A DNA stretch of 64,000 nucleotides from contig NZ_QVMJ01000004.1 of NCBI RefSeq assembly GCF_010500955.1, positions 293,135 to 357,134 of the forward strand. Reading direction: 5' to 3'. This DNA comes from Bacteroides sp. 519 (GTDB taxonomy: Bacteria > Bacteroidota > Bacteroidia > Bacteroidales > Bacteroidaceae). This document shows positions 1 to 7,377 of this stretch, piece by piece; within the stretch, counting starts at the first letter, position 1; each line of letters begins with the position of its first letter. The notes under the pieces were generated by a model that worked only from the letters and a program-made list of their open reading frames with translations, had not been told where the DNA came from and searched no databases. The position numbers and the translations under genes are program-made.

Positions 1-1
1 C

Positions 2-324
2 ATAAAAATTCTAAGTTTGCAAGAGCCATTTGGAGCAAGTAGAGTTGCTTTGGGGTCATCTAAACATACTTCTATTTTGTCACTCATACTTAGAAAAAAT
101 GAAGAAAAAGTAGTCAAACGAATTCCTAACTGGTTGCTCAAGTATTTACCAAAGGCCACTTCAGTTGGAGGACAATTAGGTCGATTGGGGTTACCCTTAC
201 ACCTGTAGGAATTGGTTTTATAATTTATGATGCGTTCCAACTAGGATATAAATATGGTCCAATTTCTACATATATTGAATATAAAAGAAAGCCAAAGCCA
301 TTTAAATCAGTCTTATTAAATTAA
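2..324 (+). pseudogene. Frameshifted C-terminal tail of an unrecognised protein
   Basis: An open frame enters from the left edge and runs through residues such as WLLKYLPKATSVGGQLGRLG, then stops at 208. A second frame continues the same hydrophobic, glycine-rich character (VTLTPVGIGFIIYDAFQLGY) from about 190 to a stop at 324. The switch falls in the G4 tract at 187-190; one extra G would restore a single frame. The stop at 324 lies 10 bp before the next small gene, as in toxin-immunity pairs of polymorphic toxins. That role is inference from position and from the small genes downstream; no family was recognised. Alternatives are a real one-base deletion, phase variation or a sequencing error. 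Confidence 0.5.
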
Positions 325-334
325 TATTATAATC

Positions 335-664
335 ATGAATAGAGAATTGATTGATTTCATAATAAAATCAACTACTTTAAAAGAAGAGGTTTTAAATGAA
401 AATGCAAAACTAGAAAAAGATTTATATTTTTATGGAGAAGATGCGGATTTTTTTATGTATAATTATAGTGAATCCTTTCATGTTGACATATCAAATTTAG
501 ATTTTTCTCTATATTTTACGCCTGAAATATATTTCTATTTTTACCCTTTATATAGACGTTTTTCTAAACGCTATAAGCAAAAAAAAGATTTAACTATAGG
601 AGATTTAGAAAAAGGCATCAAATATGGTCGCTTAGATGATGAAATTATTTTTATGAAAGACTGA
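335..664 (+). CDS. DUF1493-like small acidic protein, possible immunity protein
   Basis: 109 residues, no signal peptide. The stretch YGEDADFFMYNYSESFHVD followed by ISNLDFSLYF and a late LTIGDLEKGIKYGRL matches the layout I know for DUF1493 (acidic G-[DE]-DA, then F-x-VD-[LI]-S-N-x-x-F-x-x-YF, then LTIGDL). Family function is unsettled; members are small cytosolic proteins. It starts 10 bp after the truncated upstream reading frame, so co-transcription is likely. In that position it would be the cognate immunity protein, but this is inference. Strongly AT-rich and low in GC even relative to neighbours, consistent with accessory DNA. Confidence 0.6.
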   Translation: MNRELIDFIIKSTTLKEEVLNENAKLEKDLYFYGEDADFFMYNYSESFHVDISNLDFSLYFTPEIYFYFYPLYRRFSKRYKQKKDLTIGDLEKGIKYGRLDDEIIFMKD

Positions 665-754
665 CCCTATGTTATAGAAAGAAGAGAAGGAGATACTAGA
701 ACTCGTTATAAACAATGAAGTCATCTTGACTTTTATGAATTAGCATAAAAAATA

Positions 755-800
755 AGGAAGCGTTAACTTTGTAATTGCTAAACAACAAATAACGCTTCCT
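755..800. promoter_or_regulatory. 11-bp inverted repeat enclosing a -7 promoter element
   Basis: AGGAAGCGTTA at 755-765 is repeated perfectly inverted at 790-800. The loop side contains TAACTTTG (764-771), a match to the Bacteroides -7 consensus TAnnTTTG, about 60 bp before the next gene. The stem may be an operator or attenuator for the 830 gene, or a terminator for the 335 gene. There is no T-run directly after the stem. Confidence 0.45.
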
Positions 801-829
801 ATGTACATCGATTTAAAGCAAACTAATTT

Positions 830-1153
830 ATGATTAAAGACCAAATCAATTTACTAAAGAACAGTCTTTATAATTTAGGACTTTCTTTCTCTGAACAACA
901 AAAGCTTTTTCCTGAATTCGTTGATATTGTAGATGAAGTGGTAGATGACTTTGCCAACTCATTTCAATACCTCCCGTATTTGATGGAAAATAAAGCTATT
1001 GAGTATGACACTGTAAGATATATTATTAAGTGCAAAATTCAAATAGATCAAATATGGAATGACGAGGAGAAACTTACTGATGAAAGTTTTGCTTCGGATA
1101 AATCTTGGAATTTATTGAGAGGATATGCTAAGAAAGCATTGGAATCATTTTAA
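830..1153 (+). CDS. Hypothetical 107-aa helical protein, possible orphan immunity protein
   Basis: No family was recognised. The protein is short, acidic and predicted helical (IVDEVVDDFANSF, YIIKCKIQIDQIW, LLRGYAKKALESF), without signal peptide or membrane segment. The ATG at 830 is preceded by its own candidate promoter at 764-771. It ends just before a perfect hairpin at 1176-1199, making a self-contained transcription unit. Size, charge and position in the row of small genes behind a broken large gene suggest a cytosolic immunity protein; this is contextual inference only. Confidence 0.5.
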   Translation: MIKDQINLLKNSLYNLGLSFSEQQKLFPEFVDIVDEVVDDFANSFQYLPYLMENKAIEYDTVRYIIKCKIQIDQIWNDEEKLTDESFASDKSWNLLRGYAKKALESF

Positions 1154-1175
1154 AGAATGTCTCACTCTTCTTTTT

Positions 1176-1199
1176 ACAGACAAGCAGTAGCTTGTCTGT
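1176..1199. terminator. Perfect 10-bp hairpin after the 830 gene
   Basis: ACAGACAAGC, loop AGTA, GCTTGTCTGT. It sits 23 bp after the stop at 1153. It lacks a downstream T-run (T5 lies upstream instead), so termination is likely but not certain. Confidence 0.5.
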
Positions 1200-1233
1200 G
1201 TCCCTTGATACTTTATGTCTTATCTTAGATTAT

Positions 1234-1275
1234 TAACATCCTGGCAGATAAAAGATCTGTTGGGATGTTCTCCCT
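1234..1275. repeat. Cassette-boundary repeat, copy 1
   Basis: TAACATCCTGGCAGAT at 1234-1249 recurs at 2372-2387 (TAACATCCTGACAGAT) and 3001-3014 (TAACATCCTGACAA), each time in front of an M15 or lipoprotein gene. Here it is followed by an imperfect inverted copy, ATCTGTTGGGATGTT, so the copy can fold as a hairpin. Confidence 0.55.
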
Positions 1276-1293
1276 TACTTAATTATAAATCAA

Positions 1294-1692
1294 ATGACCC
1301 ACTTCACCCTCCCGGAACTCTGTCGCAGCGCTACAGCCCGGAAATACAAAATAAACAACGAATGTTCCCTCGACCACATTCAAAAACTAACCTCTTTAGT
1401 AACCAATGTACTTGATCCGCTTCGCGAGGCTTGGGGCAAACCCATATATGTAAACAGTGGATATCGATCGGCTGCATTAAACAGGAAATTGAAAGGAGCA
1501 CCAAACTCGCAGCACTTAACCGGCGAAGCTGCCGATATTACTACCGGAAGCATAGCGGGTAATAAACAACTGTTTGAACTGGTGCAAGCGTTGAATCTTC
1601 CGTTTGATCAACTGATTGACGAGAAAGGATTCAGGTGGGTACATGTTAGTCATCGGGAAAAGAGGAATCGGGGGCAAGTGTTGAGGAAGTGA
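1294..1692 (+). CDS. Peptidase M15-like (Zn D-Ala-D-Ala carboxypeptidase fold)
   Basis: 132 residues, no signal peptide. It has the zinc-peptidase M15 (Peptidase_M15_3) motifs: VNSGYRSAALN, then SQHLTGEAADI giving the H-x6-D ligands, and WVHVSH near the end giving the last histidine. Such proteins cleave peptidoglycan peptides, and phage and conjugative elements use them as lysins. Start ATG at 1294 gives the usual family beginning MTHFTLPELCRS. GC content and codon use are visibly higher than in the flanking small genes, so it probably has a different history. A shard of a second copy lies at 2397-2437. Confidence 0.85.
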   Translation: MTHFTLPELCRSATARKYKINNECSLDHIQKLTSLVTNVLDPLREAWGKPIYVNSGYRSAALNRKLKGAPNSQHLTGEAADITTGSIAGNKQLFELVQALNLPFDQLIDEKGFRWVHVSHREKRNRGQVLRK

Positions 1693-1705
1693 GGGAAAGT
1701 TTCGT

Positions 1706-1713
1706 TATCTTTG
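1706..1713 (+). promoter_or_regulatory. -7 element of the first lipoprotein gene
   Basis: TATCTTTG fits TAnnTTTG and lies 54 bp before the ATG at 1767. No clear -33 TTTG was seen. Confidence 0.4.
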
Positions 1714-1766
1714 CCTAAGTCGCTTGTAATTAATGGAGTAACGCATACATATAGGTCGCAAGTATT

Positions 1767-2354
1767 ATGAAAAAAAACATGTTATTATTAATCGTTTTAT
1801 TATTTTTAAGCTGTTCTTCATCAAAGAATACAAAAATGATAGTGAAGTATAGCCAAAAAGAAGATGTTATCTCTCTTGTTATATCAGACTTTATAAAGAC
1901 ATGTAGATTGTATAAAGAAGATTCTGTTTTTTTTATTTCTTTTCTTGATACTGTGCATGGGTTAACTCTAAAAAGAACAGAAAACACTTATGTATGGGTT
2001 CGCGATACGATTTATGAAGATCTGATAGCAGTCAGCATATCTGGAGGACGTAGTAAATGGTTGTATGGGCAGTTTAGCAAGTTGCCTCCTATTCAATACA
2101 TAGAGAAAAATGACAGACTCTTTTATTGGTTAGAAGATTATCCATCATCTGATGAGATACTCAATGTATTGCAAAAATATGATATGTTACAGTATGATGA
2201 AGGAGGATGGATTAAAATGCCTGATGCAGTAATTGATGATTCCAAGAAAGGTGCTGATTATTATTTTTGTAGAAATAATATATTGAAATATAAAAAGATT
2301 ATTACTAGTAAAGGTACTGGGTATTATAAACCTCCTAAAGTAAAATGTAATTAA
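1767..2354 (+). CDS. Hypothetical lipoprotein (accessory island)
   Basis: 195 residues beginning MKKNMLLLIVLLFLSCSSSK, a clear type II signal peptide with the lipid-anchor cysteine at position 16. The mature part is mixed alpha/beta with several aromatic and acidic stretches (RLFYWLEDYPSSDEI); no family recognised. It is one of three unrelated small lipoproteins standing in a row, each in its own transcription unit and separated by the TAACATCCTG repeat. Periplasmic or outer-membrane lipoproteins of this kind can act as immunity proteins against contact-delivered toxins; that is inference from arrangement. Confidence 0.6.
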   Translation: MKKNMLLLIVLLFLSCSSSKNTKMIVKYSQKEDVISLVISDFIKTCRLYKEDSVFFISFLDTVHGLTLKRTENTYVWVRDTIYEDLIAVSISGGRSKWLYGQFSKLPPIQYIEKNDRLFYWLEDYPSSDEILNVLQKYDMLQYDEGGWIKMPDAVIDDSKKGADYYFCRNNILKYKKIITSKGTGYYKPPKVKCN

Positions 2355-2371
2355 ATTATTATACTCTAGCT

Positions 2372-2387
2372 TAACATCCTGACAGAT
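2372..2387. repeat. Cassette-boundary repeat, copy 2
   Basis: TAACATCCTGACAGAT, one difference from the copy at 1234. It is followed at once by a remnant of the M15 gene. Confidence 0.55.
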
Positions 2388-2396
2388 TTATCGGTC

Positions 2397-2437
2397 GGCA
2401 GGTAAGCAACTGTTTGAACCTGGTGCAATCGTTGAAT
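2397..2437 (+). pseudogene. Remnant of an M15 peptidase gene
   Basis: The roughly 40 bp here match 1557-1596 of the intact M15 gene: CAACTGTTTGAAC is identical (2407-2419 versus 1567-1579) and the next part is CTGGTGCAATCGTTGAAT against TGGTGCAAGCGTTGAAT, with one inserted C. In frame it reads GKQLFE, as in the peptidase, before breaking. It shows that a second M15 copy once stood before the 2470 lipoprotein gene. Confidence 0.7.
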
Positions 2438-2469
2438 TGATGAGATAGTGTTTAAAATGGACAGTAATT

Positions 2470-2976
2470 ATGAAAAAATTATATCTGATTGGAGGATTCC
2501 TTTTAATTCTATCTTGTGGAAATCATAGAGAAAAGATAGCAATATCTATTTTTGATTCTACAAGACTAAATAAAGATTTTATAGAATTGATACATCCAAA
2601 ACTACGTGAAGGAATATTGGAGTTAGTAAATGATAGTACTCTTATCCAGTTTTATCCCGAGATTGAAATGAAGGAAAGTTGCTTGGTTCTATATTCTATG
2701 GTTAATCCAGAACTAAAAGGAATCTATTTTTCTGATACTACTTTAAATATTACTTTCAATTCTGATGTTCTTTCTTTTGATAATTATAAAGGGGTTATAA
2801 ATGTCGAAGGCTACAATATAGCTATTTTCGATGCCTATAATTTTATGGGAAACTATTATAATATGGATAGTTTACAAAATACTCCTTACTCTAAATTCAA
2901 GAAATATTCTTTAAACATAATAGAAACAATGAGTTATTATTTAAAGAATGGGCAGTTATATTATTGGAATCCTTAG
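2470..2976 (+). CDS. Hypothetical lipoprotein (accessory island)
   Basis: 168 residues, signal peptide MKKLYLIGGFLLILSCGNH with the lipidated cysteine at position 16. The mature protein is rich in aromatic residues and short beta-like segments (LKGIYFSDTTLNITFNSD, YNIAIFDAYNFMGNYY); no family recognised and no visible similarity to the lipoproteins on either side. The gene follows the peptidase remnant by about 30 bp, so it appears to have been spliced into, or left behind in, the same cassette. Possible surface immunity protein by context. Confidence 0.55.
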   Translation: MKKLYLIGGFLLILSCGNHREKIAISIFDSTRLNKDFIELIHPKLREGILELVNDSTLIQFYPEIEMKESCLVLYSMVNPELKGIYFSDTTLNITFNSDVLSFDNYKGVINVEGYNIAIFDAYNFMGNYYNMDSLQNTPYSKFKKYSLNIIETMSYYLKNGQLYYWNP

Positions 2977-3000
2977 CATATTTAGACATTCTAATATTAC

Positions 3001-3014
3001 TAACATCCTGACAA
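3001..3014. repeat. Cassette-boundary repeat, copy 3
   Basis: TAACATCCTGACAA, 28 bp before the third lipoprotein gene. Confidence 0.5.
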
Positions 3015-3042
3015 ACAAAATTATGGACCTAAATTATAGTAC

Positions 3043-3498
3043 ATGAAAACAAGAATTATATTTTTTTCTTTTATTATATTCATTATATCTACTTCATGTG
3101 TATCAAACAAGCATACAGAAATTACACATATAAGAAATATTGATTCAACGCATGTTGCATCGAAGTTATACGAAGTATACAAAATTGATTCTATTAATAA
3201 TTACTATTTGATTTACTTAAGGAAGGATTCCCAAAAGTATAAAGTAGTATCGAAAATGGAATATGTACCATTTGGCAAGAAAATAAAGTTGGGTACTAAG
3301 TATGATTTTTCTTTAGAATCATTGTTTGATGTTGATATTTCAATAAATGGAATAAATGTGAATCCTGCTCATACATCTTTAGTAGAATGTATTTATGTAG
3401 ATAAAATGACTTATGTTTGCATAGAAAGGAACGACTCTATATTTGACTTGTTTCGTGCGAAAAATTTAACAGGTTTATATATTCATAAAGCGTTTTAG
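3043..3498 (+). CDS. Hypothetical lipoprotein (accessory island)
   Basis: 151 residues, signal peptide MKTRIIFFSFIIFIISTSCV with lipidated cysteine at 19. The middle of the mature protein (KLYEVYKIDSINNYYLIYL, then VPFGKKIKLGTKYDFSLES) resembles small uncharacterised lipoproteins common in Bacteroidales genomes, which I cannot name. Last member of the lipoprotein row; followed by housekeeping genes. Confidence 0.55.
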   Translation: MKTRIIFFSFIIFIISTSCVSNKHTEITHIRNIDSTHVASKLYEVYKIDSINNYYLIYLRKDSQKYKVVSKMEYVPFGKKIKLGTKYDFSLESLFDVDISINGINVNPAHTSLVECIYVDKMTYVCIERNDSIFDLFRAKNLTGLYIHKAF

Positions 3499-3566
3499 AA
3501 TACCTGTTTACTGTATCCAAATCTTATATTCTTTGCATAAAATTGCGCATATAATAAAGATTTGAT

Positions 3567-3574
3567 TAAATTTG
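3567..3574 (+). promoter_or_regulatory. -7 element of the XRE-cupin gene
   Basis: TAAATTTG fits TAnnTTTG. TTGC at 3542-3545 lies 21 bp upstream, near the expected -33 spacing. About 50 bp of leader precede the ATG at 3626. Confidence 0.5.
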
Positions 3575-3625
3575 CAGCCGTTTAATATTAAATCATCACT
3601 ATTTCACTAGCAAAGACAAACAATT

Positions 3626-4201
3626 ATGGATACGAGTAAAATTGTAGGCGAGAAAATTAAAGCGCTTCGTGAAAGCAAATCAATCAGTATTGAAGAACTA
3701 GCAGAACGTTCGGATTTGGCAGTAGAACAAATTCAACGGATTGAAAACAATATAGACCTGCCATCACTGGCACCTCTTATTAAAATAGCACGTGTATTGG
3801 GCGTACGGCTGGGAACATTCCTCGACGATAACGATGAAACAGGACCGGCAATTTGCAGAAAAGAAGGAGCCACAGATAGCATCAGCTTCTCTAACAATGC
3901 TACACATTCGCGCAAGCACATGATGTATCATTCACTGGCAAAATCAAAAGCCGACCGCCACATGGAGCCTTTTATCATTGAAGTATCTGCCACCGAAGAC
4001 AGTAACTTTGTTCTCTCGTCGCACGAAGGGGAAGAGTTTATTATGGTACTCGAAGGCACTATGGAAATAAGCTATGGCAAACATAAATACATTCTTGAAG
4101 AAGGAGACAGTATTTATTATGATTCGATTGTACCTCACCATGTACACGCTTTCGAAGGAAAAGCTGCAAAAATATTAGCTGTAATTTACACTCCACTATA
4201 A
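3626..4201 (+). CDS. XRE-family regulator with C-terminal cupin domain
   Basis: 191 residues. Residues about 8-62 form an HTH_3 domain (KIKALRESKSISIEELAERS, then VEQIQRIENN). Residues about 118-188 form a cupin_2 barrel (HEGEEFIMVLEGTMEISYGK, EEGDSIYYDSIVPHHVHAF) with the His/Glu metal-ligand pattern. HTH-cupin proteins are small-molecule-responsive repressors or activators, usually of the adjacent catabolic gene. The acyl-CoA synthetase gene follows on the same strand, separated by a palindromic repeat, so it is the likely target. The ligand is unknown. Confidence 0.88.
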   Translation: MDTSKIVGEKIKALRESKSISIEELAERSDLAVEQIQRIENNIDLPSLAPLIKIARVLGVRLGTFLDDNDETGPAICRKEGATDSISFSNNATHSRKHMMYHSLAKSKADRHMEPFIIEVSATEDSNFVLSSHEGEEFIMVLEGTMEISYGKHKYILEEGDSIYYDSIVPHHVHAFEGKAAKILAVIYTPL

Positions 4202-4290
4202 ATTAGTTGAGAGTTAAGAGTTGAGAGTTGAGAGTTGCCATGCGGCATCATAACTCTCAACTCTCAATTCTCAACTCTCAACAACTAATT
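4201..4290. repeat. Word-repeat palindrome (GAGAGTT type)
   Basis: Left arm of iterated GAGTTGAGAGTT words (4204-4235), centre TGCCATGCGGCA (4236-4247), right arm of the inverted words to 4290. The arms pair over about 35 bp with a few mismatches, ending AATTAGTTG / CAACTAATT. It may attenuate read-through into the synthetase gene. Confidence 0.75.
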
Positions 4291-5940
4291 ATGAAGTTAT
4301 ATGATAGAACTTTAGGCCAATGGCTTGAGCATTGGGCTGAAGTAACTCCGGAAAAAGAAGCCATTGTTTATTCCGACCGTAATCTCCGATTCACATGGAA
4401 AGAGTTGGATAACCGGGTAAATGATATGGCCAAAGGGTTGATATCCATTGGTGTAACCCGCGGAACCCATGTAGGAATATGGGCAGCCAATGTACCCGAT
4501 TGGTTAACCTTGCTTTATGCCTGCGCTAAAATTGGTGCGGTATATATCACTGTAAATACCAACTATAAACAAACCGAGTTGGAGTATCTGTGCCAGAACT
4601 CGGATATGCACACATTATGCATTGTGAATGGTGAAAAGGATAGCGATTTTGTACAGATGACGTATAATATGCTGCCTGAACTTAAAACCTGTCAACGCGG
4701 ACACTTGAAGAGCGAAGCCTTTCCATATATGAAGAATGTTGTATATGTAGGGCAGGAAAAGCATCGCGGCATGTACAATACCTCCGAACTTCTGTTGCTT
4801 GGCAATAACATTGAAGATGAATGCCTCAATAAACTCGAAAGTCAGGTAAGCTGCCACGATGTGGTGAATATGCAGTACACTTCCGGTACTACCGGATTCC
4901 CAAAGGGAGTAATGCTTTCTCATCATAACATTGCTAACAATGGTTTCCTTACAGGCGAACACATGCAGGTTACAGGCGATGATAAACTTTGCTGTTGTGT
5001 GCCCTTGTTCCATTGCTTTGGAGTGGTGTTGGCTACCATGTGTACGCTTACCCATGGCGCTACTCAGGTTATGGTAGAAAGATTTGATCCTCTGGTAGTG
5101 CTGGCTTCCATACACAAAGAACGATGTACTATGTTGTACGGTGTTCCAACAATGTTTATTGCAGAACTTAACCACCCAATGTTCGAAATGTTCGATGTGT
5201 CGAGTTTGCGTACCGGCATTATGGCAGGATCTCTTTGTCCGATTGAACTGATGAAACAGGTGCAAGAAAAGATGTTCATGCGCATAACCAGCGTTTACGG
5301 CCTTACAGAAACTTCTCCGGGGATGACTCAAACCCGCATAGGCGATTCTTTCGAAGTGCGTTGCAATACAGTAGGAAGTGATTTTGAGTTTACCGAAGTG
5401 AAGGTTCTTGATCCTGAAACCGGTGAAGAATGTCCGGTTGGGGTACAGGGAGAAATGTGTTGCCGGGGATACAACGTAATGAAAGGTTATTATAAGAATC
5501 CCGAAGCCACAGCCGAAGTAATCGACGCAAACGGATTTTTGCACTCGGGCGACCTTGGAATAAAAGACGAAGATGGTAACTATCGCATTACCGGACGTAT
5601 TAAGGATATGATTATTCGTGGTGGCGAAAACATCTATCCCCGCGAAATAGAAGAATTCCTGTATAAACTCGAAGGGGTAAAGGATGTTCAGGTAGCTGGT
5701 ATTCCATCACCCAAATATGGCGAGGCAGTGGGTGCTTTTATTATCCTTAAAGAAGGTGCACAGCTCGAAGAATCGGATGTGCAGGATTTCTGCCGCAATA
5801 AGATTGCACGCTATAAAATACCTAAGTATATATTCTTTATCAACGAATTCCCCATGACCGGAAGCGGTAAAATACAGAAGTTCAAACTAAAGGAACTAGG
5901 GGTGCAACTATGCAAAGATAAAGGAATTGAAATAATTTGA
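4291..5940 (+). CDS. AMP-dependent acyl-CoA synthetase (fatty acid ligase type)
   Basis: 549 residues from the ATG at 4291; an in-frame upstream TTG at 4228 lies inside the palindrome and was rejected. It activates a carboxylic acid with ATP and CoA, probably a medium- or long-chain fatty acid. Motifs: P-loop [18 protein letters not shown] at about 196, YGLTETSPG at about 336, the HSGDLG motif near 425, [20 protein letters not shown] at about 436, and catalytic lysine motif GSGKIQKFK near 525. ANL superfamily enzymes of this length and motif set are cytosolic. Preceded by the HTH-cupin gene, which probably regulates it. Exact substrate is not visible. Confidence 0.9.
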   Translation: MKLYDRTLGQWLEHWAEVTPEKEAIVYSDRNLRFTWKELDNRVNDMAKGLISIGVTRGTHVGIWAANVPDWLTLLYACAKIGAVYITVNTNYKQTELEYLCQNSDMHTLCIVNGEKDSDFVQMTYNMLPELKTCQRGHLKSEAFPYMKNVVYVGQEKHRGMYNTSELLLLGNNIEDECLNKLESQVSCHDVVNMQYTSGTTGFPKGVMLSHHNIANNGFLTGEHMQVTGDDKLCCCVPLFHCFGVVLATMCTLTHGATQVMVERFDPLVVLASIHKERCTMLYGVPTMFIAELNHPMFEMFDVSSLRTGIMAGSLCPIELMKQVQEKMFMRITSVYGLTETSPGMTQTRIGDSFEVRCNTVGSDFEFTEVKVLDPETGEECPVGVQGEMCCRGYNVMKGYYKNPEATAEVIDANGFLHSGDLGIKDEDGNYRITGRIKDMIIRGGENIYPREIEEFLYKLEGVKDVQVAGIPSPKYGEAVGAFIILKEGAQLEESDVQDFCRNKIARYKIPKYIFFINEFPMTGSGKIQKFKLKELGVQLCKDKGIEII

Positions 5941-6053
5941 TTAGTAGATAGTAGTTAGTAGATAGTAGTTAGTAGCAAGAATCCATGCGGCATCGCTACT
6001 ATCTACTAGCTACTATCTACTATCTACTAACTACTATCTACTAACTACTAATC
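5941..6053. repeat. Word-repeat palindrome (TAGTAGATAG type)
   Basis: Iterated TAGTAGATAG/TTAGTAG words on the left, centre CCATGCGGCA (5983-5992), and inverted words on the right to 6053. It lies between two convergent genes and overlaps the end of the LytTR gene, so it probably works as a bidirectional terminator. The same words occur at 29083-29174 and 47035-47122. Confidence 0.75.
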
Positions 6054-6880
6054 ATAAACCAGTGGGTTACTTTTTCATTATAAGTCTTAGAGATCGGTAT
6101 ATCCGGCACATTTTCTAAACCGAATTCCATATAAATTCCATCCTTTTGCCTGCGGATAACTTTTACTTGCGAAAAGTTTGCAATGTACGATCGGTGACAA
6201 CGTAGTACACTTGTATCTTTGAGGCTTTCTTCAATTGCCTTCAAAGAATTGCGAAGCATAAATTTAGTCAGTTGTCCTTTGTTTAAGTACCAGATATACA
6301 CATAATTGTCTGCCGATTCAATGTATAACAAATTACTTTGTGTAACAGATAGTCGGAGTTCATTTTTCTCATCATAGAACGAGTGAACTACACTTCTTGA
6401 TGTACGCTCTTGTCTTTCTTCTTCCAGTTGGCGGATGCGTTCGCGACTTTCTTGATATGAGAGCCACAGATGAATGGCAGAATAAGGAAGTAACAGAACA
6501 AGTGCAGTATTAATAAACGACTCACGGAACACTGTTAACCACTCTCGTTGTGGATTTACCGAAAGTGTATAAATGGTATAGAAAAGAGACATACTGAATA
6601 TTTCCAAAGCAATCCATATAGCATATTGGCCAGTATTAATAATGTGACGTTTGCCCCAATAAAACATTATGATACGACTAATTACTACAACAAGTACCCC
6701 AGTAAGTATAATCAAACTGGAAAATATAAAGAACTTAAATTCCGAAACCTGATACCAATTGGGAGAGTTGAATGGCTTATATATATTAATGAAGACGAGT
6801 GCAAAAAATGCCGTCAACAGAATAAGGCGGATAATATTGCCCTTTTGTAGAATGTAATCGGGAACTTTTCTTTCAAACAT
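6041..6880 (-). CDS. Membrane-anchored LytTR transcription regulator
   Basis: 279 residues. The first 145 carry four predicted membrane helices (LILLTAFFALVFINIY, FFIFSSLIILTGVLVVVIS, an ALEIFSMSLFYTIYTL helix and the ALVLLLPYSAIHLWLS helix), then a short coiled linker (ESRERIRQLEEERQER). Residues about 170-275 are a LytTR DNA-binding domain (NLLYIESADNYVYIWY, VLRCHRSYIANFSQVKVI). It has no receiver domain or kinase, so it is a one-component membrane regulator. Its promoter (6906-6913) is preceded by three phased 20-bp repeats that suggest autoregulation. Target and signal are unknown. Confidence 0.88.
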   Translation of the reverse strand: MFERKVPDYILQKGNIIRLILLTAFFALVFINIYKPFNSPNWYQVSEFKFFIFSSLIILTGVLVVVISRIIMFYWGKRHIINTGQYAIWIALEIFSMSLFYTIYTLSVNPQREWLTVFRESFINTALVLLLPYSAIHLWLSYQESRERIRQLEEERQERTSRSVVHSFYDEKNELRLSVTQSNLLYIESADNYVYIWYLNKGQLTKFMLRNSLKAIEESLKDTSVLRCHRSYIANFSQVKVIRRQKDGIYMEFGLENVPDIPISKTYNEKVTHWFMISS

Positions 6881-6905
6881 GGTTACTCTGTTTCATTATG
6901 CGGAA

Positions 6906-6913
6906 CAAATATA
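6906..6913 (-). promoter_or_regulatory. -7 element of the LytTR gene
   Basis: On the minus strand this reads TATATTTG, fitting TAnnTTTG, 25 bp upstream of the start codon. Confidence 0.55.
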
Positions 6914-6931
6914 CATAATTATTGAGGTTAC

Positions 6932-6985
6932 TTTCGTCCCTAAATACCAATTTTTATCCCTAAATGCAGTTTTTCGTCCCTTACG
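6932..6985. promoter_or_regulatory. Three 20-bp phased repeats, candidate LytTR operators
   Basis: TTTCGTCCCTAAAT (6932-6945), TTTTATCCCTAAAT (6952-6965) and TTTCGTCCCTTA (6972-6983) repeat at exactly 20 bp. They lie just upstream of the LytTR gene's -7 element, covering roughly -30 to -80. LytTR proteins generally bind pairs of direct repeats about two helical turns apart, so this fits an autoregulatory site. Confidence 0.5.
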
Positions 6986-7124
6986 GTACTTGGTAACAAC
7001 ATAAATTTGATAAGAAGCATTTTGTGTTGTTTATTTGCATCCGATACAACACAAGCACATTAGCGAGTGTAAAAATTGTACACGGAAAATAGCAGGTTTT
7101 ATTGCACATTTACCCTGCTGTTAT

Positions 7125-7377
7125 AGCGTAAAGCACTCCTCCTTCGGCGGAAGGGGGAGATTCCGTATACTTGTAGGAGGAGGTAAAGTGAGGTAAAGGA
7201 GGTAGGGGAGGTAAAGTAGCGATGCCGAATATAAGTAGATAAAGGAGATAAAGATAATAAAGGGGATAAAGTAACGATGCCGATTATAAGTAGGTAAAGT
7301 AATAAAGAAAATAAAGGAGGTAAAGTAACCGCATGGAACTTTATCTCCTTTATTTTCTTTATCTCCTTTACCTACTT
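7125..7377. repeat. Word-repeat palindrome (AGGTAAAGGAG type)
   Basis: From about 7170 to 7328 the strand is iterated AGGTAAAG, GAGATAAAG and AATAAAG words, including two partial direct repeats with CGATGCCGA[AT]TATAAGTAG at about 7220 and 7275. Then CCGCATGG (7329-7336) and an inverted arm ATCTCCTTTATTTTCTTTATC to 7370. A 7131-7381 minus-strand reading frame across it is low-complexity and was rejected. 6986-7124 shows nothing I can name. Confidence 0.7.

Noticed and set aside
1215..1415. 66-aa reading frame overlapping the M15 gene
   Set aside because: Out of frame with the M15 gene, which has clear catalytic motifs; no support for the shorter frame.
4615..5544. 309-aa minus-strand frame opposite the acyl-CoA synthetase
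   Set aside because: Antisense shadow of a gene with all ANL motifs; composition rich in His and Phe as expected for such shadows.
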